Shown here: piece by piece, positions 40,577-53,855 of the stretch
How the letters are laid out: every line of letters begins with the position of its first letter
How positions within the stretch are numbered: position 1 is the stretch's first letter
Assembly (NCBI GenBank): GCA_904066235.2
Contig: CAJFCV020000005.1
Span: 12,209,501 to 12,273,500 of the forward strand
DNA from: Bursaphelenchus xylophilus
Lineage: Eukaryota; Nematoda; Chromadorea; Rhabditida; Aphelenchoididae
Direction: 5' to 3'
DNA: 64,000 nucleotides
The notes under the pieces: model-generated
What the model saw: the letters and a program-made list of their open reading frames with translations, nothing else
Told to the model about the DNA's origin: nothing
Databases searched by the model: none
Position numbers and translations under genes: made by a program

Positions 40577-41356
40577 TAAATGGACTATGGTGTAACGGGA
40601 TGTTTTTCATTACTCGAGATGTGGATACGAATGGAATTTGAGTTTTTTTTCACTCCGATGCCCTGAAGGCTCAAACTGCTATCTGGCCCTGGGGGCATGT
40701 TATGCAAATTTCGAAAATCCGCGAAGGAAGGGCCCCACCCACACATGAAATATCACCCAATAGCTTGTCCCAACTGCTCCTGGTTCAAAAGTTACGGGCG
40801 ATCAAAAATCGAAAAATTTCATTTTCAACAGGGCGCAGCTCGCGGGAAAAGCAAAATTTCCACTAAGCGCTGATGCCAAAAGTCTTAGAATCTTGTGTAG
40901 CAACTTCGCGAAAATTTTTTTCCCGATATCTCAACGTTGAATAGTTTTCAGTTTAGTTTTTTAGGGTATCTTTCGACAAGCCCCCGCTTCGCGGGGCCTT
41001 GACGTCGCTGTGCGCGCAAAGGTTGCCACACGTGCTCTACTGTTGATCGCGCACTACCTCTGGAGTCGCTGGCCACGCTTCGCGCGGCCAGAAAAACGCG
41101 CTAACGCGCGTTCTACTTACTCAAGCCCGACAGTTATGGTCAGGTAAAGGCCGCGCGCCAGCGCTACTTTTCATCAGCTAAAGGCCGCACGCCAGCGCTA
41201 CCTTACATAAGTTTCCTTTGTAGTCATTGACCGGCTCTTAGTGAAAAGCCTCCCCGCCACGTCAAGGCGGCCGGTCGTCGGGGAAGTGGTGTTATTTTTT
41301 TTTGGAAAAAATAACAAAACCTTTGCCCTTCTCTTTTTATGAATTTCAATTACTCC

Positions 41357-44300
41357 TTATTTCCCAGCAGGTTTCTGAGGGTATTTTGACTTCTGGTTCT
41401 CGTAAATTGTATCGAGATCGCGCAGGAACGTTGTGACTTCGCGGTAAACCACATTATCAATCTCGTCCGTATCGACGTGAGAATATAAGTGGATATCGGC
41501 GGCTCTTCGTGTGCGACTAAGCGACACATATGTCTGGCCATGACTGAAGACCGGATCGTCCAAGTATAGTCCAACCACGTTCAAGGTTTGCCCTTGAGCA
41601 CGATTAATGGACATTGCAAAGGCCAGTTGCAATGGGAATTGATAACGCGTAAAGCGTATTCCTGCTCTGGCGTCTTTTCGAGGACGATAGTCAAATCGAC
41701 TTCTGGCAATAAGGGCTATTTGCCCGAGATTGCCGTGAGGGTCGATCTTCTGACATTCGACCAAATCGTTGTGCAAGGCAACGACCCGCATTCTGGTTCC
41801 GTTGGAGAAACCTGTGCGGACTGATAAGTTTTTACGTAGAATAACATCTACTCCGACTTTCAGTTTCAACTCTCCGGGAGGCATATTGCCATCATTAACC
41901 TTGCAGATTTGCTCCTGCATTGCCTCGATCACTGTGTGATCGAAGTTACTGACATCGTCAGGATTGGGAGTGTTCACCGAGACATACACCTGTTCTTTTC
42001 CAGGGAAACGGTCAAGAATCTCTGTATTCAGATTCGTTACCGTCTGAACTCGAGGGGCTAATATCGCCATTCCGGTTGGTCTTGTCTCGAGAGTCATCTG
42101 TAGATGACTTTCGGGGAAGACAGCCTCAATCATGTCTTGCGGACTTGTATGATTGTGAATGTCCGGATGCAACTTGTGTCTAATCGAGAAGGCGGTCACT
42201 CTTGAGGAAAAGTTTGTTCCTGAGCCAATTTCTTGAAGAAACTGCCTGTAACTCCTTTCATCAGCTCTTGTTCTGTGATTTTGCTTTAGAACAATGTATT
42301 GCATTTCAGCTTTTTTGGAGATCAGTGACCTGTTCCATTCTTCGCCGATCCTGAGATCTGGACAAACGGGCAGTATTTGTTGGTAATCTCCTCCGTAGAG
42401 GATGACCAACTGCCGATCAATATCGCCTGGCCTGCGAACATGGCGCAACAGACGCTGCAAGTAATCGTACATGTTAATGTGCAATTGACTTGCTTCGTCA
42501 ATGATCAAAAGACCAAGTTGACGAATACGCTGGGCCCTGGAGTCTTCGTACTTTAGAGTAGGAAGAGTGTCTGGGGTCAGATCGAGTGGAGCCCACAACA
42601 GATTATGAAGGGTCATACCACCGGGCAGCAAGTTAGCCGCCACTCCGGTTGTAGCGGTGGCCGCGTATTTGATACCATTCTCGGTGCAATAATTCGCGAG
42701 TTCTGTGTACAGGGTTGTTTTCCCTGTACCGCCTGCGCCGTGTATAAAGAATTGACGATGGGGCATCGTCTTATTCTTTAGCCCGAGTTCCATCGCCTTA
42801 GTTATAGTGTCAAAGGCGTATTGCTGGTCGTCTCCGAGGACTACCTTTGGCTTAGGGGGTTCTGGAGGACGTTCAGTAGTTTCGAACTCCCCAACGAAAA
42901 GGTCCACGTCTTCACCGTGAACATCAGGGTCATACGCTCCATCTAGGGGTGGCAAATTGAAGGATTCGTACTTGCCACCCATATTGGAGATGTAATAGCT
43001 AAGAAGCTCTAAAGCTCTACGCTCTTGCCTTTCCCTGATCTCAGCATCTGGCATGCTGGGCCTGTGGAATGTCGGCATCATCATGTGGATCTTATAGTCA
43101 TTCCACAATTGAAGTTGATCTTCAATAAGTTCACCGGCCTCGATGAGGACTTGGGCAAACAGAAACACAAAGTGTTTGCAGGTGCGTCCACGGGCTTGGT
43201 CGAGGGCTTGTCGCCAAAGAACATCCGAGTGGAAAAGTCCTCGGGCCTGAGCAGCCTCCAAAAATGTGGCGTAAATGTGGCCGTTGTGCGTTCTGCACTG
43301 TTCGAAACTCTGGAGACATGGCACCGTGAGAATAATTGACCGAAGAGCTAATTTCTCTTTGTCTTTAACGGAAACCTCGCGCAACTGCACGATCTTTTTC
43401 ATTTGTCTCTGATACTTTCTGTATGTGAAAGTCTTGTAATCATACGCATATGTCTTGTTCAGATCGACGTATGTCAAATCAGCGGTTTCTTCCGGGTGTA
43501 TCGCACAATACTGGAAGTATGCAGTCAGTCTTGAATGGACATTTGCATTCAGATTGCTGACCCGCTGATAAATGGTCTCAATGGGCTCACCATCTGCCGC
43601 ATAGACGTGATCATCGCCTGGCATGTGGATCCCGATTTGTTCCACAATGTGTGAAACGAAAACGGGTCCAAAACTGAGGATACGAAGGTGAGCTTCCGGA
43701 GGGGTCAGATAATTCGCACCCAAATAGTGTTCCGGCTCATGAATGTCGACTTTCTTCGTTTTGGGATGAATTTCGATGCCGTACACCTTTTCATCAGCCT
43801 TTTTTCTCTCGGGATCAATCTCTTCCTCTTCGAAGGGCTGATCTTCACCGAGCTTTTCTTGTCTTTGCTTTTCGAGTTCTTTCTCTTTTGCCTTATTGGC
43901 TTCCAGAGTTTCAAAGTCAGAAATGACTTGTACGATGGCTTTGTCATTGCCTTTCAGAATGTACTTGATGACATAGGCGGGCGTTCCATTAGTGCAAACC
44001 GCTTCCACGTTGCAATGACCGTCCCACCAAGTGATGAGGGTCTTGTTGGTGGGGACAACATGCCTATCTGTGTAGACATGTTGCACACCATCAATCATCT
44101 TGCTGCCTGTGTGAACAGGTACTGAGACGTCCGGCCCACGTTCCAACCTTTGGTATGAAACGTAGCCGGGACCAATTCTGGTTTCCGGAGCAAGTTCTTG
44201 CGGATATCTCCGCTTGCATTTGCCGTTTTTGTCACGACACAAATCGGTCTCTTTGCAGTCGTGGATCATGTACCGAAGGACCTTATCATGGACTTCGGCG

Positions 44301-47300
44301 TCGACCACAGGATCGGGGATCCGGGCAGAAATGAATTCGTCCACCACGTGAGCAGACATTTCTTTGTGCTCGGTCCACAAAAGCATATGGACGTGTGGAT
44401 TTCCCCTTTTTTGGAATTCCAAGGACATGTAATATCCGTTACATTTCCCGAACCACCCTTTTTGATTCGAGCCGGCAGGTGCAATGCGTTTCATGAGCTC
44501 AACAACTTTTCGTCTGAATACGCGATTCAGAATGTCGTATGCATTCTTGGGATCGACACCTTTATTTCCACAGATTTGTAGAAAGTCTGGCCATTCAGAA
44601 TTGGCCGTCAGTGTGATGAAGAAGGTGGGAGAACCCAGAGTCTGGGCCATACCTACGCAGTTCGAGTATTGCCGCTGATAATAGCGACGGCTGTAACGAT
44701 GGCCTGGAGGCAGTCGTGTAAGCTTTCCCAACTGATAACCCTTAGACTTTTGCTTAAGGAGTTCGCCGAAGTTTTCGCGGACATATCTAGCGTCTACGCG
44801 TCGTTTGGGTACGACCTTCTTTTCGTAGTAATCGAACACTTGCTGTTCGATTCCTAAAGCCTTTTGGCAAACCCAACGGCCACCGACTTTTGGATGGGCA
44901 AAGATTCTGTGAACAGAACGATCTTTGTCTCTGCGCTGAAGCCTGTACTTTATTTGCATGCGTACAGAGCATTTCTTTTGTTTAGGATCGGCTTTTTTGG
45001 GTAAAGCGTCGTCCTCGTCAAATACCTCCTCCAAGTCGGTAATGTTAATGTCATCTTCCGTTTCCTTCAACCCGGTTGGAAGAGGATTCAGTTCGACATT
45101 TACATCGAACGGCAAAAAGTCATCATCGTCCCCGGGTCGAGGATCCGGAAGAATTTCATCCTCACCGACGTCTCGCAACGGCAGATGTCGGTGGAAGTAT
45201 GGTTCACCGTGTATGAACAACAGAGGGTAAAGGAGCGAGTCCAGTTCAGGGAGATACGGCTTATATTTAGCCGTTTGGTGACCTCTGCTATAAACAATCA
45301 GTCCTCCAGGAAGATTGACATGGCCACTGTCATCACTGAAATAGACAACAGCATGCTCCGCGACTTCGGGCTTATTTATTTGCCGCTCGTGTAAGCCCTC
45401 AGGAAGCAATTGCCGCCTTAATTCAGGACTTAGTTCATTGGCGTCAACAACTTTCAGCCAGTAATTTTCTTGAGGCTTGCCTTCGACAGCAAGGAGTTCT
45501 TGGCGTTCTATGATCGTCAAGTACATCTGCGCCAAGTCATTGTAACGACGAATATAGTCGTAGAAGAGCGCAGTGAGAAAATCAAAGGCCTTCTTATGCG
45601 ACATGTGAATGTACATTTTGGTCTTTTTAAGTTGCTCACACACGTCATCTGGCGTTATATCAGGGGCAAATCGAAGGAGTTGCCCAAGCAGAAGTGTGGC
45701 CGACATTCCTTGAGGATTAGAAATGTGATAGGACGTTTGACCATTAATATTAACGACTGGTGCGCCCCGTCCAGGCGGATCCGACTGATTAACAGTTTGC
45801 GCTGCAAACGCATACATTTGGTTCAACCGAGGCCCTTCTTCTCGATAGCACGAATAGAAGCTCGCATCCTTAAACATGCCCACTTCCCCGAGCGCTAAAT
45901 CACGTTGGAATTGAGGCATTTCTCTGAGTTCAGGCATCACAACCCGACCTTCCTTGCAGCATTCCCGAGGAGTTTCTCCGGGCAATAGCCACGCCAGACA
46001 ATGCGGACAGTTATTAAAATGTCCAACATGATGTGGATGGCGGTAGTAATAACCGCTGCTATGAGAGGCTTGACAATGAACAGTTGTCCGCCCTACTTTC
46101 GAAGACTTTGATCTCTTCAGTTCTTCCTTTTGGATGTAGTCCTGCTTACTCCTCCGCACCATGCCCTTTGTTTGGGTTTTTGGAGTAAATGGAGGAGGAG
46201 TGGGAGGCCGAGGCGCAGGCTGAGTCTTTGCAATCGCCGGGGTTCGAGGCGGCGAAGGAGTTTTTCTCCTTGTGTCATTCACAAAGTCTTGACAAAGTTG
46301 GTTATAGACATTGTCAACAGGACTACTGTGAAAGATAGAATTCAGAATTCTAATTGAAAAATTCCTGGCTGTCCCGCTGCCCCAGCTAACGGCTGTGTTG
46401 GGCGCCATTCCATTGGACTCTATGTACAGATGGGCATTGCAAACAGTGTGGTTTGCAGTGAAATTTCCATCATTAGTCCAATGATACTGAGCGGAATTCG
46501 TAATCACATAAATCTCAGCGTTCGGATTGGCGCCGGTTTGAGGACAGAAAACATTTCTATAGACCTTTAGGAATATATCATGGAATTCTTTGGCATCAAT
46601 CCCAGTCCTAACAGGGTCAATGATCACGACCTTGGCCGATCGCCTGTTTTTATACATTACTGCAAGGGCAAAGAACCGTGAGGTCACCACCTTTCGAGTC
46701 GATCGTCGCTTCAGTATGAGCGGAATAAATAAGGCAGGGTCATGGTCACTATCTTCCGTTGGAATGCTGACCAACTGATAATCCGCAGGATCCGCCGAGG
46801 TATCCAGCGACCATGAAGGAGAGATGAGACCAATAGGTCTTCCTGATTGACTTATAAGTTGAGCCAATGAAAACGAAATCAACTTGGGATCAAACTCATC
46901 GTCGTCCCTCTCTACATATGTCAGCTCAGATTCGCCGAACAATCTCTCTTCAAAAGTCTTTGTACTTGTGCCGACGCGATTGGCGTCCTTGAAGAGCTCC
47001 ATCATGTATCGGAACTTTTGGCGGGGATACTTCTCTTGGGCGTAGAGTTTGTACCCCTCAGGAACACAGGAGGGAGTCTCGAGAACTTCCTTTTCTTTCT
47101 CTATCATGAGAGAAATGTTAACGCAGTCAAACCGCTTCATGAGCTTGTCGTCGACTGACTTATTTCTTGGGGAAGCCCTGGGCTTCTTTGGAGAGGCCTC
47201 TACCTGACCTGAGTTTTCCTCATCGGTCTGCCGCTTAGTAACTGATCTCCTTTTTCTTGGAGTTTCAGGAACCGCAAATACGGGCTCTTCTTGAACAACA

Positions 47301-49032
47301 GAAGCTTTGTCTGGAACTTTTTGAACCGATCTTGTCTTTTTGATCGGAGTCGTCGCAACAACATTAACCTTTCTTTTTTGAGGGGTTGTTGGTGGCAACA
47401 GCCTAATATCTTGAATCGAAGGCCGACCTTGAGGTGGAATAATTTCAATCTTAGACCACCGAGCAAGTCTTTCCGCCTGTGTGGCGCCGTAAAGCTGGAA
47501 CTGTCTTGACAACTGAACTAACAGCAATTCTCTCAAGTCACGGGAGGTTAGACCTAAGGGTTTAACTTCTTCGCCGCTTTCCGAGCACATTAGGTACAGT
47601 AATGTGTTGTGGACGGTATGGAAGCCGCAGCTGACTCCATCATACTGTCGGTCAAATTTGTGACCAATCTCTTCTATCAATAAACAGTCTTTATTGAAGA
47701 CCGAGTTAGAAACACTGTTTAAATATTGTCTAATACTCGGACTGGTCGAACTCAAAAGGGGACGACCGTTCATGTCGAAAAGGGTATCAATCAAAACCCC
47801 TTTTACGGCTCCTGTGTCGGAAACCTCGATAATTGCAACTCCGAAGTGGGTTCCATCGTACAGAGGAATAACCAACTTGGCCGGGAGCCGAGGCAATGGG
47901 TTAAAGATCACAAAAGATGGATCGAAAACACCAGTGGTCAAAAAGTTTTGATAGCCACGTGAACTGAGCAAGCCGAGATTGGCTGTAAAATGTGGAAGAT
48001 ACTCAGCGATTCCAAATGTTAAGGCTACAGTGGTCGCCATTTCATTAGGAGAGCTCTGCAGGTCTTCTAATCCGATCTGGAGCAAACATAGATCTAGGTC
48101 AAAACCATAGGGCCTTGTCTTAAAATTACGATTATATTGTGATTCCATAAAAGATTCAGGCACAATATCACTTAGCAATAGATAAGACATGCCACCGCCC
48201 ATAAAAGTATCCTCATCCATATTTGGAAAATACCTGAAGGCATCATATGGATATGGAATGTCCACATTCCGTTTCAAAGGAGGATTTGTTTCAATCAAAT
48301 CCTCAAACAGGAATGAATCCATACTTTTGGAGAGACTTTCAACGTCTTCAAACTCCTTGTTGGATTCATCGATCTCAACAGGGGACTTAACAACCTTTAA
48401 AGACCCGTTTTTCACAGCTTTCTGTGATTTGGTCTTTCGCGATGCGAATCCTATGCGTCTGGCGCGTGGTTTCGACCGGCTTTTTGCCTGGCTGATCTCT
48501 GCCTCAGCATTCAATTCAGAATTTTGAGGAAGAGATAAGGCCGTTTTTCGGCTTTAGATGGCTTCTGAGCCTGGGAGACGGCTTTTCTACCGCCTCCACG
48601 ACAGGCCTCAGCGTAAAGCTGGCAGTAAGCAACAGGAATATTGCTGTTTTCAAGCAATTTCTTGTCTTTGGGCAACAGCATGCTACCGGGTCGAGACCCG
48701 GAGCTTCTGCTAATCCTCTGAGCCGGCGAGAACTCGTACCCGGGACGAATCCCGGGAGAATTTTCCATCCGTAAACCCGGCGATGACTCGTACCCCGTTA
48801 GAGTTTGGGGAGAATTATCCATCCGGGCGGGCGAGAACTCGTACCCGGGACGAATCCCGGGAGAATTTTCCATCCCTGAGGGCGAGAACTCGTACCCGGG
48901 ACGAATCCCGAGAGAATTTTCCATCCCTATTATAGGCGAGAACTCGTACCCGAGACGAATCCCGGGAGAATTTTCCATCCTATTTTTATAGATAGTAGAA
49001 TAATAAGTAGAAATAAAAAATTTTGAAAGCAT
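41357..49032 (-). pseudogene. Helitron Rep/helicase, split by a one-base frameshift (FL2)
   Basis: It corresponds to the FL1 protein with the same domains, including both C48-like domains and intact Rep and helicase motifs. One T is missing from a T run near 48546 (five T against six in FL1 at about 33869-33874). This breaks the frame into an N-terminal piece ending KAEKRPYLFLKILN and a 2385-residue piece containing all catalytic domains. The long piece could still be made from its internal ATG at 48514. A homopolymer error in the assembly is also possible. Substitutions against FL1 are mostly silent. Confidence 0.85.
48722..48981 (-). repeat. ~48 bp coding minisatellite (FL2)
   Basis: Five copies, matching those in FL1. 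Confidence 0.85.
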
Positions 49033-49113
49033 CTCGAAAAATGAAATAATTTCAAAAGAAAAATAATTTTTTGAGTCAAAGCTCAATTAGCAAGCGAATC
49101 AAAGTTCACTGAA

Positions 49114-50505
49114 ATCCTTCGTTGAAAGATAACAAATTTCCAACCGAACGCGCATCAATTATTTCCTTGCGAAGCGAAGAAATGGGTAGGAACAACGAAG
49201 AGAGCGAGAGAAACGCGCGCTATTTCGCGCTCTCTCTGCCTCTCAGCGCCCTCTCTCCGTTTCGCGCTCTCTCGCTCTCTCTCGTTTTTCGCGTGTCCGA
49301 TCTGGCAAGTTAAGCAACTTTACAAAAAAGATGTCGCAATAAGCTGGAAATGATTAAGTAATTAAAATATAATTAATTTATGATATTTAGAAAATAAAAT
49401 CAAAATTTTATATGCAACTTGAAGCGAGTTACATCAAAAACAAATTCATATTGTACATGAGGAAATGTGAAAAAAAAATGTTTTTAAGGGAAGAAAAGGC
49501 AGGAATTAAATAGCAAATAATGTAGTAGATTAAATTTGTGATTTTTAGAGACCATTCCGATCCGTTTTTATGAAACTTGAACAAAGTTACATCAAAAATA
49601 AAATTTATATTGTACTTGAGCTCGAAAATTGCGAATAACTTTCGACCGGTCGATAATTGTCAATAGCAAGTTGCGTTCAGAAGGCTTAGAATTTCACGTG
49701 GAATAGGATAGAATGAAAAAATTATCGAAAATCGAAAAAAATTTTCCCAACTTTCGACCGGTCGATAATTGTCAATAGCAAGTTGCGTTCAGAAGGCTTA
49801 GAATTTCACGTAAAATATGATGGAATAAAAAAAAATGCGAAAATCGAAAAAAATTTTCCTAACTTTCGACCGGTCGATAATCGTAAATAGCAAGTAGGCT
49901 TCAGAAGTCGAAGAATGTTGCGCTGAACATGATGCAGTAAAAAAATTTCGGAAAATTCGACGTATAAAGAAGTTATAGCCAAAACAAAATTATATTACAC
50001 ATGGCAATTGAGACAAATTTTGAATTTCGCTGATGTAAGAAGGGCTCCGGTCGGCTCCAGCCTTCGGCTGGAGCCTCCCGGAGCAGCCGGCGAGCCGGCT
50101 CGGCCTTCGGCCTCGCCAGCTCGCAATAATTTTTTATAAAAATAGTCTTTTTTGCTGTGTAAGTAGGGCTCCTCTTCCGATAAAGTAGTTTCAGTCGAAA
50201 GTTGCGTAAAAGAAAAGAAATTTCCCGCCATTTTAGGTGAGAAAAAAATCCCGAAAATTGACGTTGTGACAACAGCGCAGCCTTGGAGAGCTGAGAAGCT
50301 AAAAAAATCCACAGGGTACTCTATGGAAATACGAAGACAACACCGAAGCCCTTTTTTCGAAGTTGGACTTCAGTTTCAAAGAAAAAAATTATTTAGAAGC
50401 CTTATGTTACATAGCTTTAATAGTAACGACTTGAATGAATAACATGCTTAGTAACAACAAATATTTTGTAACAACAAAATCAAAGTAATGGGAAAGCAAG
50501 CTGTT
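49114..50505. repeat. Promoter-like block, TCGACCGGTCGA modules and single hairpin repeat (FL2)
   Basis: Same content and order as FL1 34440-35830: GA/CT-rich block (49114-49314), three palindrome-led modules near 49644, 49757 and 49868, one hairpin repeat at 50041-50125. No gene is seen. Confidence 0.65.
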
Positions 50506-51652
50506 TTAAGATTTCCCCAACTTCGCTTTGATTAGCTCGTTCAACGTGACGATGGGGCGGGCTGGCTTCATAGAATTATTGAATTCAGACAATGGAGAAT
50601 TAGACCCCTTTAAAGAATCATATAAGTTTATGATCTACTTAAAACAATCAACAACAAACAATAAAAATTTTTCACTCCACCTTAGCCTTAGACCGTCGGA
50701 AGATTCTCGGAGTCTTCTTCTTCTTGAAATCATGATGAGGAGAGTCGCCAACCTTCGTTCCCGTCGCAGTCTGGGCCTTCTCCACATTGAACTTGACATT
50801 CTCGGCGTTCTTCTTGATCTCGGCGGTCTTCTCGCCTTCAGCTTGCTTCTTCTCCTTTCCGTCCTTCGCTTTTGCGGGTTGCACGGTGTCCTTCTGTTTG
50901 GTTCCCCACGTTTTCGCCTTCTCCCAAACAGAGAGCTTGTAACAGTCATCATCGCAATGTTTCGCCACCTCAGATGAAGTCAAGTCCTTGTTGAGCGGTT
51001 TATGGAAGTTCCCGTAGCTGCCGTCGTCATGCTCATTGACAACTTCCGAAGTTTGAGGTGGGATATTTTCCTCATCGGGATTGTAGACCGGGGTGATGCA
51101 ATTGTCGTATCTTGTTTCCAAAAGACTGTCTTCGTTGGGGGAAGGGGGGTTTTTTTTGTCAGCGTTGTGACTAAAATAAAGGTTGTAATATAGATGATAA
51201 CAAAAATCAATAATCTTTACTGAAAAGTTGTAAAAACTTACCGATTATCGACGGAAGGTGAAATAGGGACAGGCTGTAGAGAGGGCTGACGGGAAGGAGA
51301 TCCATTATCCGGTTTCAACGCGCGCTTCTTGAAACGACTTCTAAAGAATAGAATGTAGTATCAACGGTATTAGACCAAAAGAATAGCAATAGCTTTTATA
51401 TAAGGACTTACTGTTTGGAAAGAAATCTGGATCTTCCCTCATTTCTTTGGGCACCAAAGCCACCACGGCCGCCTCCACCACGACCGCCACCACCTCTGCG
51501 CCATGAGCCGCGTCCTCGGCCCCCGCCTTGAGATCCTTGCTGGATGATAACTTGCTTTAGTATCTTAGTTTGGCCGTAGGCCTGCAAATAAAAAACAGAA
51601 ATGAAACATTGTAAAAAAACATAGAAAAACACCAATTTAAACTCACATTCAT
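50506..51652 (-). CDS. Helitron accessory protein, RGG-box type (FL2 copy)
   Basis: The sequence looks identical to the FL1 gene, with exons at 51647-51652, 51412-51581, 51242-51340, 50681-51170 and 50506-50634. All splice sites and the reading frame are preserved. The same caveat applies to the weak last donor. Confidence 0.75.
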
Positions 51653-51779
51653 GGTGGTATAGATCAAAAAAGTCCAAAATCTTCAGAAATTTCGATTTTC
51701 AGAGCTCTCGAATCAATGAAAACGATACGAAGTTTCGAAACGGTTCAGGAAATGCGCTGGATTGACGTGCACTGTCGAT

Positions 51780-53003
51780 CTGAAACCAAAATGAGTAAAT
51801 TAATATGTAAGAAAACAAATTGTTTTCGAAAAATACAAAAACAAAGTCAAAAGATGTAAAAATAAGTGAGGGTTGTGAGAGAAAAGAAGGAATTCGATTT
51901 TTCATTACACTCGATCCTGCGGCCCTTCAATTGCATCCATTTTTCCCGCAATTACAATCGATTTAGGTATGTTTTTTCATTTTTTTTGTTGATCTTTGAA
52001 GGTGGGGGGGAGAACAGAAGGAAGTGGGGGTAAAATGTGGGGCAAAACCTTGGCAAAATTTTGGCCAACCTTTGGCAAAGCTTTTGCCAACATTTCGTCC
52101 GCTTTTTGCCCACTTTTGACCTTATTTTAGGCGGCTCAAGGGTTAACCCTTTTTCCGCCTAAAATAAGGTCAAAACTGGGCAAAAAGGTGGACGAAACGT
52201 TGGCAAAAGTTTTGCCAAAGCTCCGTCAAACCTTTGTCAAGCATTTACCCCATATTTTACCCTCACTTCCTTCTTTTCTCTCAGAAAACTTGCTTTATTT
52301 TGAGATTTTTTTGAACTTTAGTTATTTGTGGGATTTTTTTTTATTTTTCGGTGTTCAAGGGGGGAAGTGGGGGTTAAAGGCTTTGTAAAAGCTTGGAAAA
52401 GGTTTGACGGAGCTTTGGCAAGGCTTTTGCCAACGTTTCGTCGACCTTTTTGCCCAGTTAGACCTTATTTTAGGCGGGAAAAGGGTTAACCCGCCTAAAA
52501 TAACGTCAAAACTGGGCAAAAAGTTTGACGAAACGTCGACAAAAGTTTCGCCAAAGGTCGGCCAAACTTTTGCCAAGCTTTTACAAAGCCTTTTACCCCC
52601 AATTCCCCCCTTCAACACCGAAAAATAAAACAAATCCTAAAAATAAGTAAAATTTCAAAAAAAATCTCAAAATAAAGCAAGTTTTCTGAGAGAAAAGAAG
52701 GAAGTGGGGGTAAAATGTGGGGTAAATGCTTGACAAAGGTTTGACGGAGCTTTGGCAAAACTTTTGCCAACGTTTCGTCCACCTTTTTGCCCAGTTTTGA
52801 CCTTATTTTAGGCGGAAAAAGGGTTAACCCTTGAGCCGCCTAAAATAAGGTCAAAAGTGGGCAAAAAGCGGACGAAATGTTGGCAAAAGCTTTGCCAAAG
52901 GTTGGCCAAAATTTTGCCAAGGTTTTGCCCCACATTTTACCCCCACTTCCTTCTGTTCTCCCCCCCACCTTCAAAGATCAACAAAAAAAATGAAAAAACA
53001 TAC
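51780..53003. repeat. Three-hairpin palindromic 5' intron with inverted centre (FL2)
   Basis: The outer arms match FL1 in the same orientation, but the central segment (about 52300-52660) is the reverse complement of the FL1 centre (about 37600-38000). For example, the FL1 + strand order GGCGGGTTAACCCTTTTCCC becomes GGGAAAAGGGTTAACCCGCC here. Confidence 0.75.
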
Positions 53004-53294
53004 CTAAATCGATTGTAATTGCGGGAAAAATGGATGCAATTGAAGGGCCGCAGGATCGAGTGTAATGAAAAATCGATGCAATTGAAGGGCCACAGGTTGT
53101 TGTCGATTCCAAACCGCGCAATTCCACTTGGTGTGGCGATGGCTCCTTTGGCAACTGAAACAAAGGAATATAATAAAAACGTAAAAAAATATGAAACACG
53201 AAAAATAGGAAAAATCTCGAAAGAAATAATAAAAAATTACGAAAGCATTCATATAACAACATGAAATCGTTGCAAAAAGTTTTGTTGCGAAAAA

Positions 53295-53855
53295 ATAGAA
53301 TCCCTTTTTGGGTAAACAAAGCTGTTTGGGGTGCAGGCTGCGCCCGAGGAACTGCAAATAAATTTTGATAAAATACTTTTAAAACAGCGGGGAAACATGG
53401 GATTATTAAAATATAATTAAATTATGATATTTACAAAAAAAATCGACTTTTTACATGCAGTTTGACCGAAGTTACAGCCGAAACAAATTTATATTGTACA
53501 TGATCAAATGGGAGAAAAAATTTATTTCAATAGAAGCAAAAGCAGAAATCAAATATAAAATGATGTAACGTATTAAATTTGTGAATTTTAGGCACCATCC
53601 CGACCCGATTTCATAAAGTTCGAGCAAAGTTACAGCCAAATGAAATTTATATTGTACATGATGAAATGTGAAAAAAAAAATGTTTTAACTGTCAGAAAAA
53701 AGAGGAATGAAATGGAAAATAACGTAGTATATTAAATTTGTGATTTTTAGAGACCATTGCGATCCATTTTTATGCTAATTGACCGAAGTTACAGCCAAAA
53801 CCAAATTATATTACCCATGGGAATTGAGAAAAAATTTGAATTTCGCTTATGTAAG
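53295..53855. other. Conserved upstream block and AT-rich spacer (FL2)
   Basis: 53295-53394 repeats the conserved block upstream of the accessory gene. The remainder is AT-rich spacer as in FL1, without a gene. Confidence 0.5.

Larger units (their letters stand above)
26302..40976 (-). mobile_element. Full-length Helitron unit FL1 (14.7 kb)
   Basis: This is the only unit with an uninterrupted transposase frame. In 5'-3' order on the - strand it has the 5' terminal region (39740-40976), a four-copy hairpin array, the accessory gene with its palindromic intron, a single hairpin repeat, three TCGACCGGTCGA modules, a GA-rich block, the Rep/helicase gene and the GC-rich 3' end (26302-26530, two 33 bp repeats). 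Both neighbours abut it exactly at CTTG|TC. It is the likely autonomous element, although expression cannot be judged from sequence. Confidence 0.85.
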
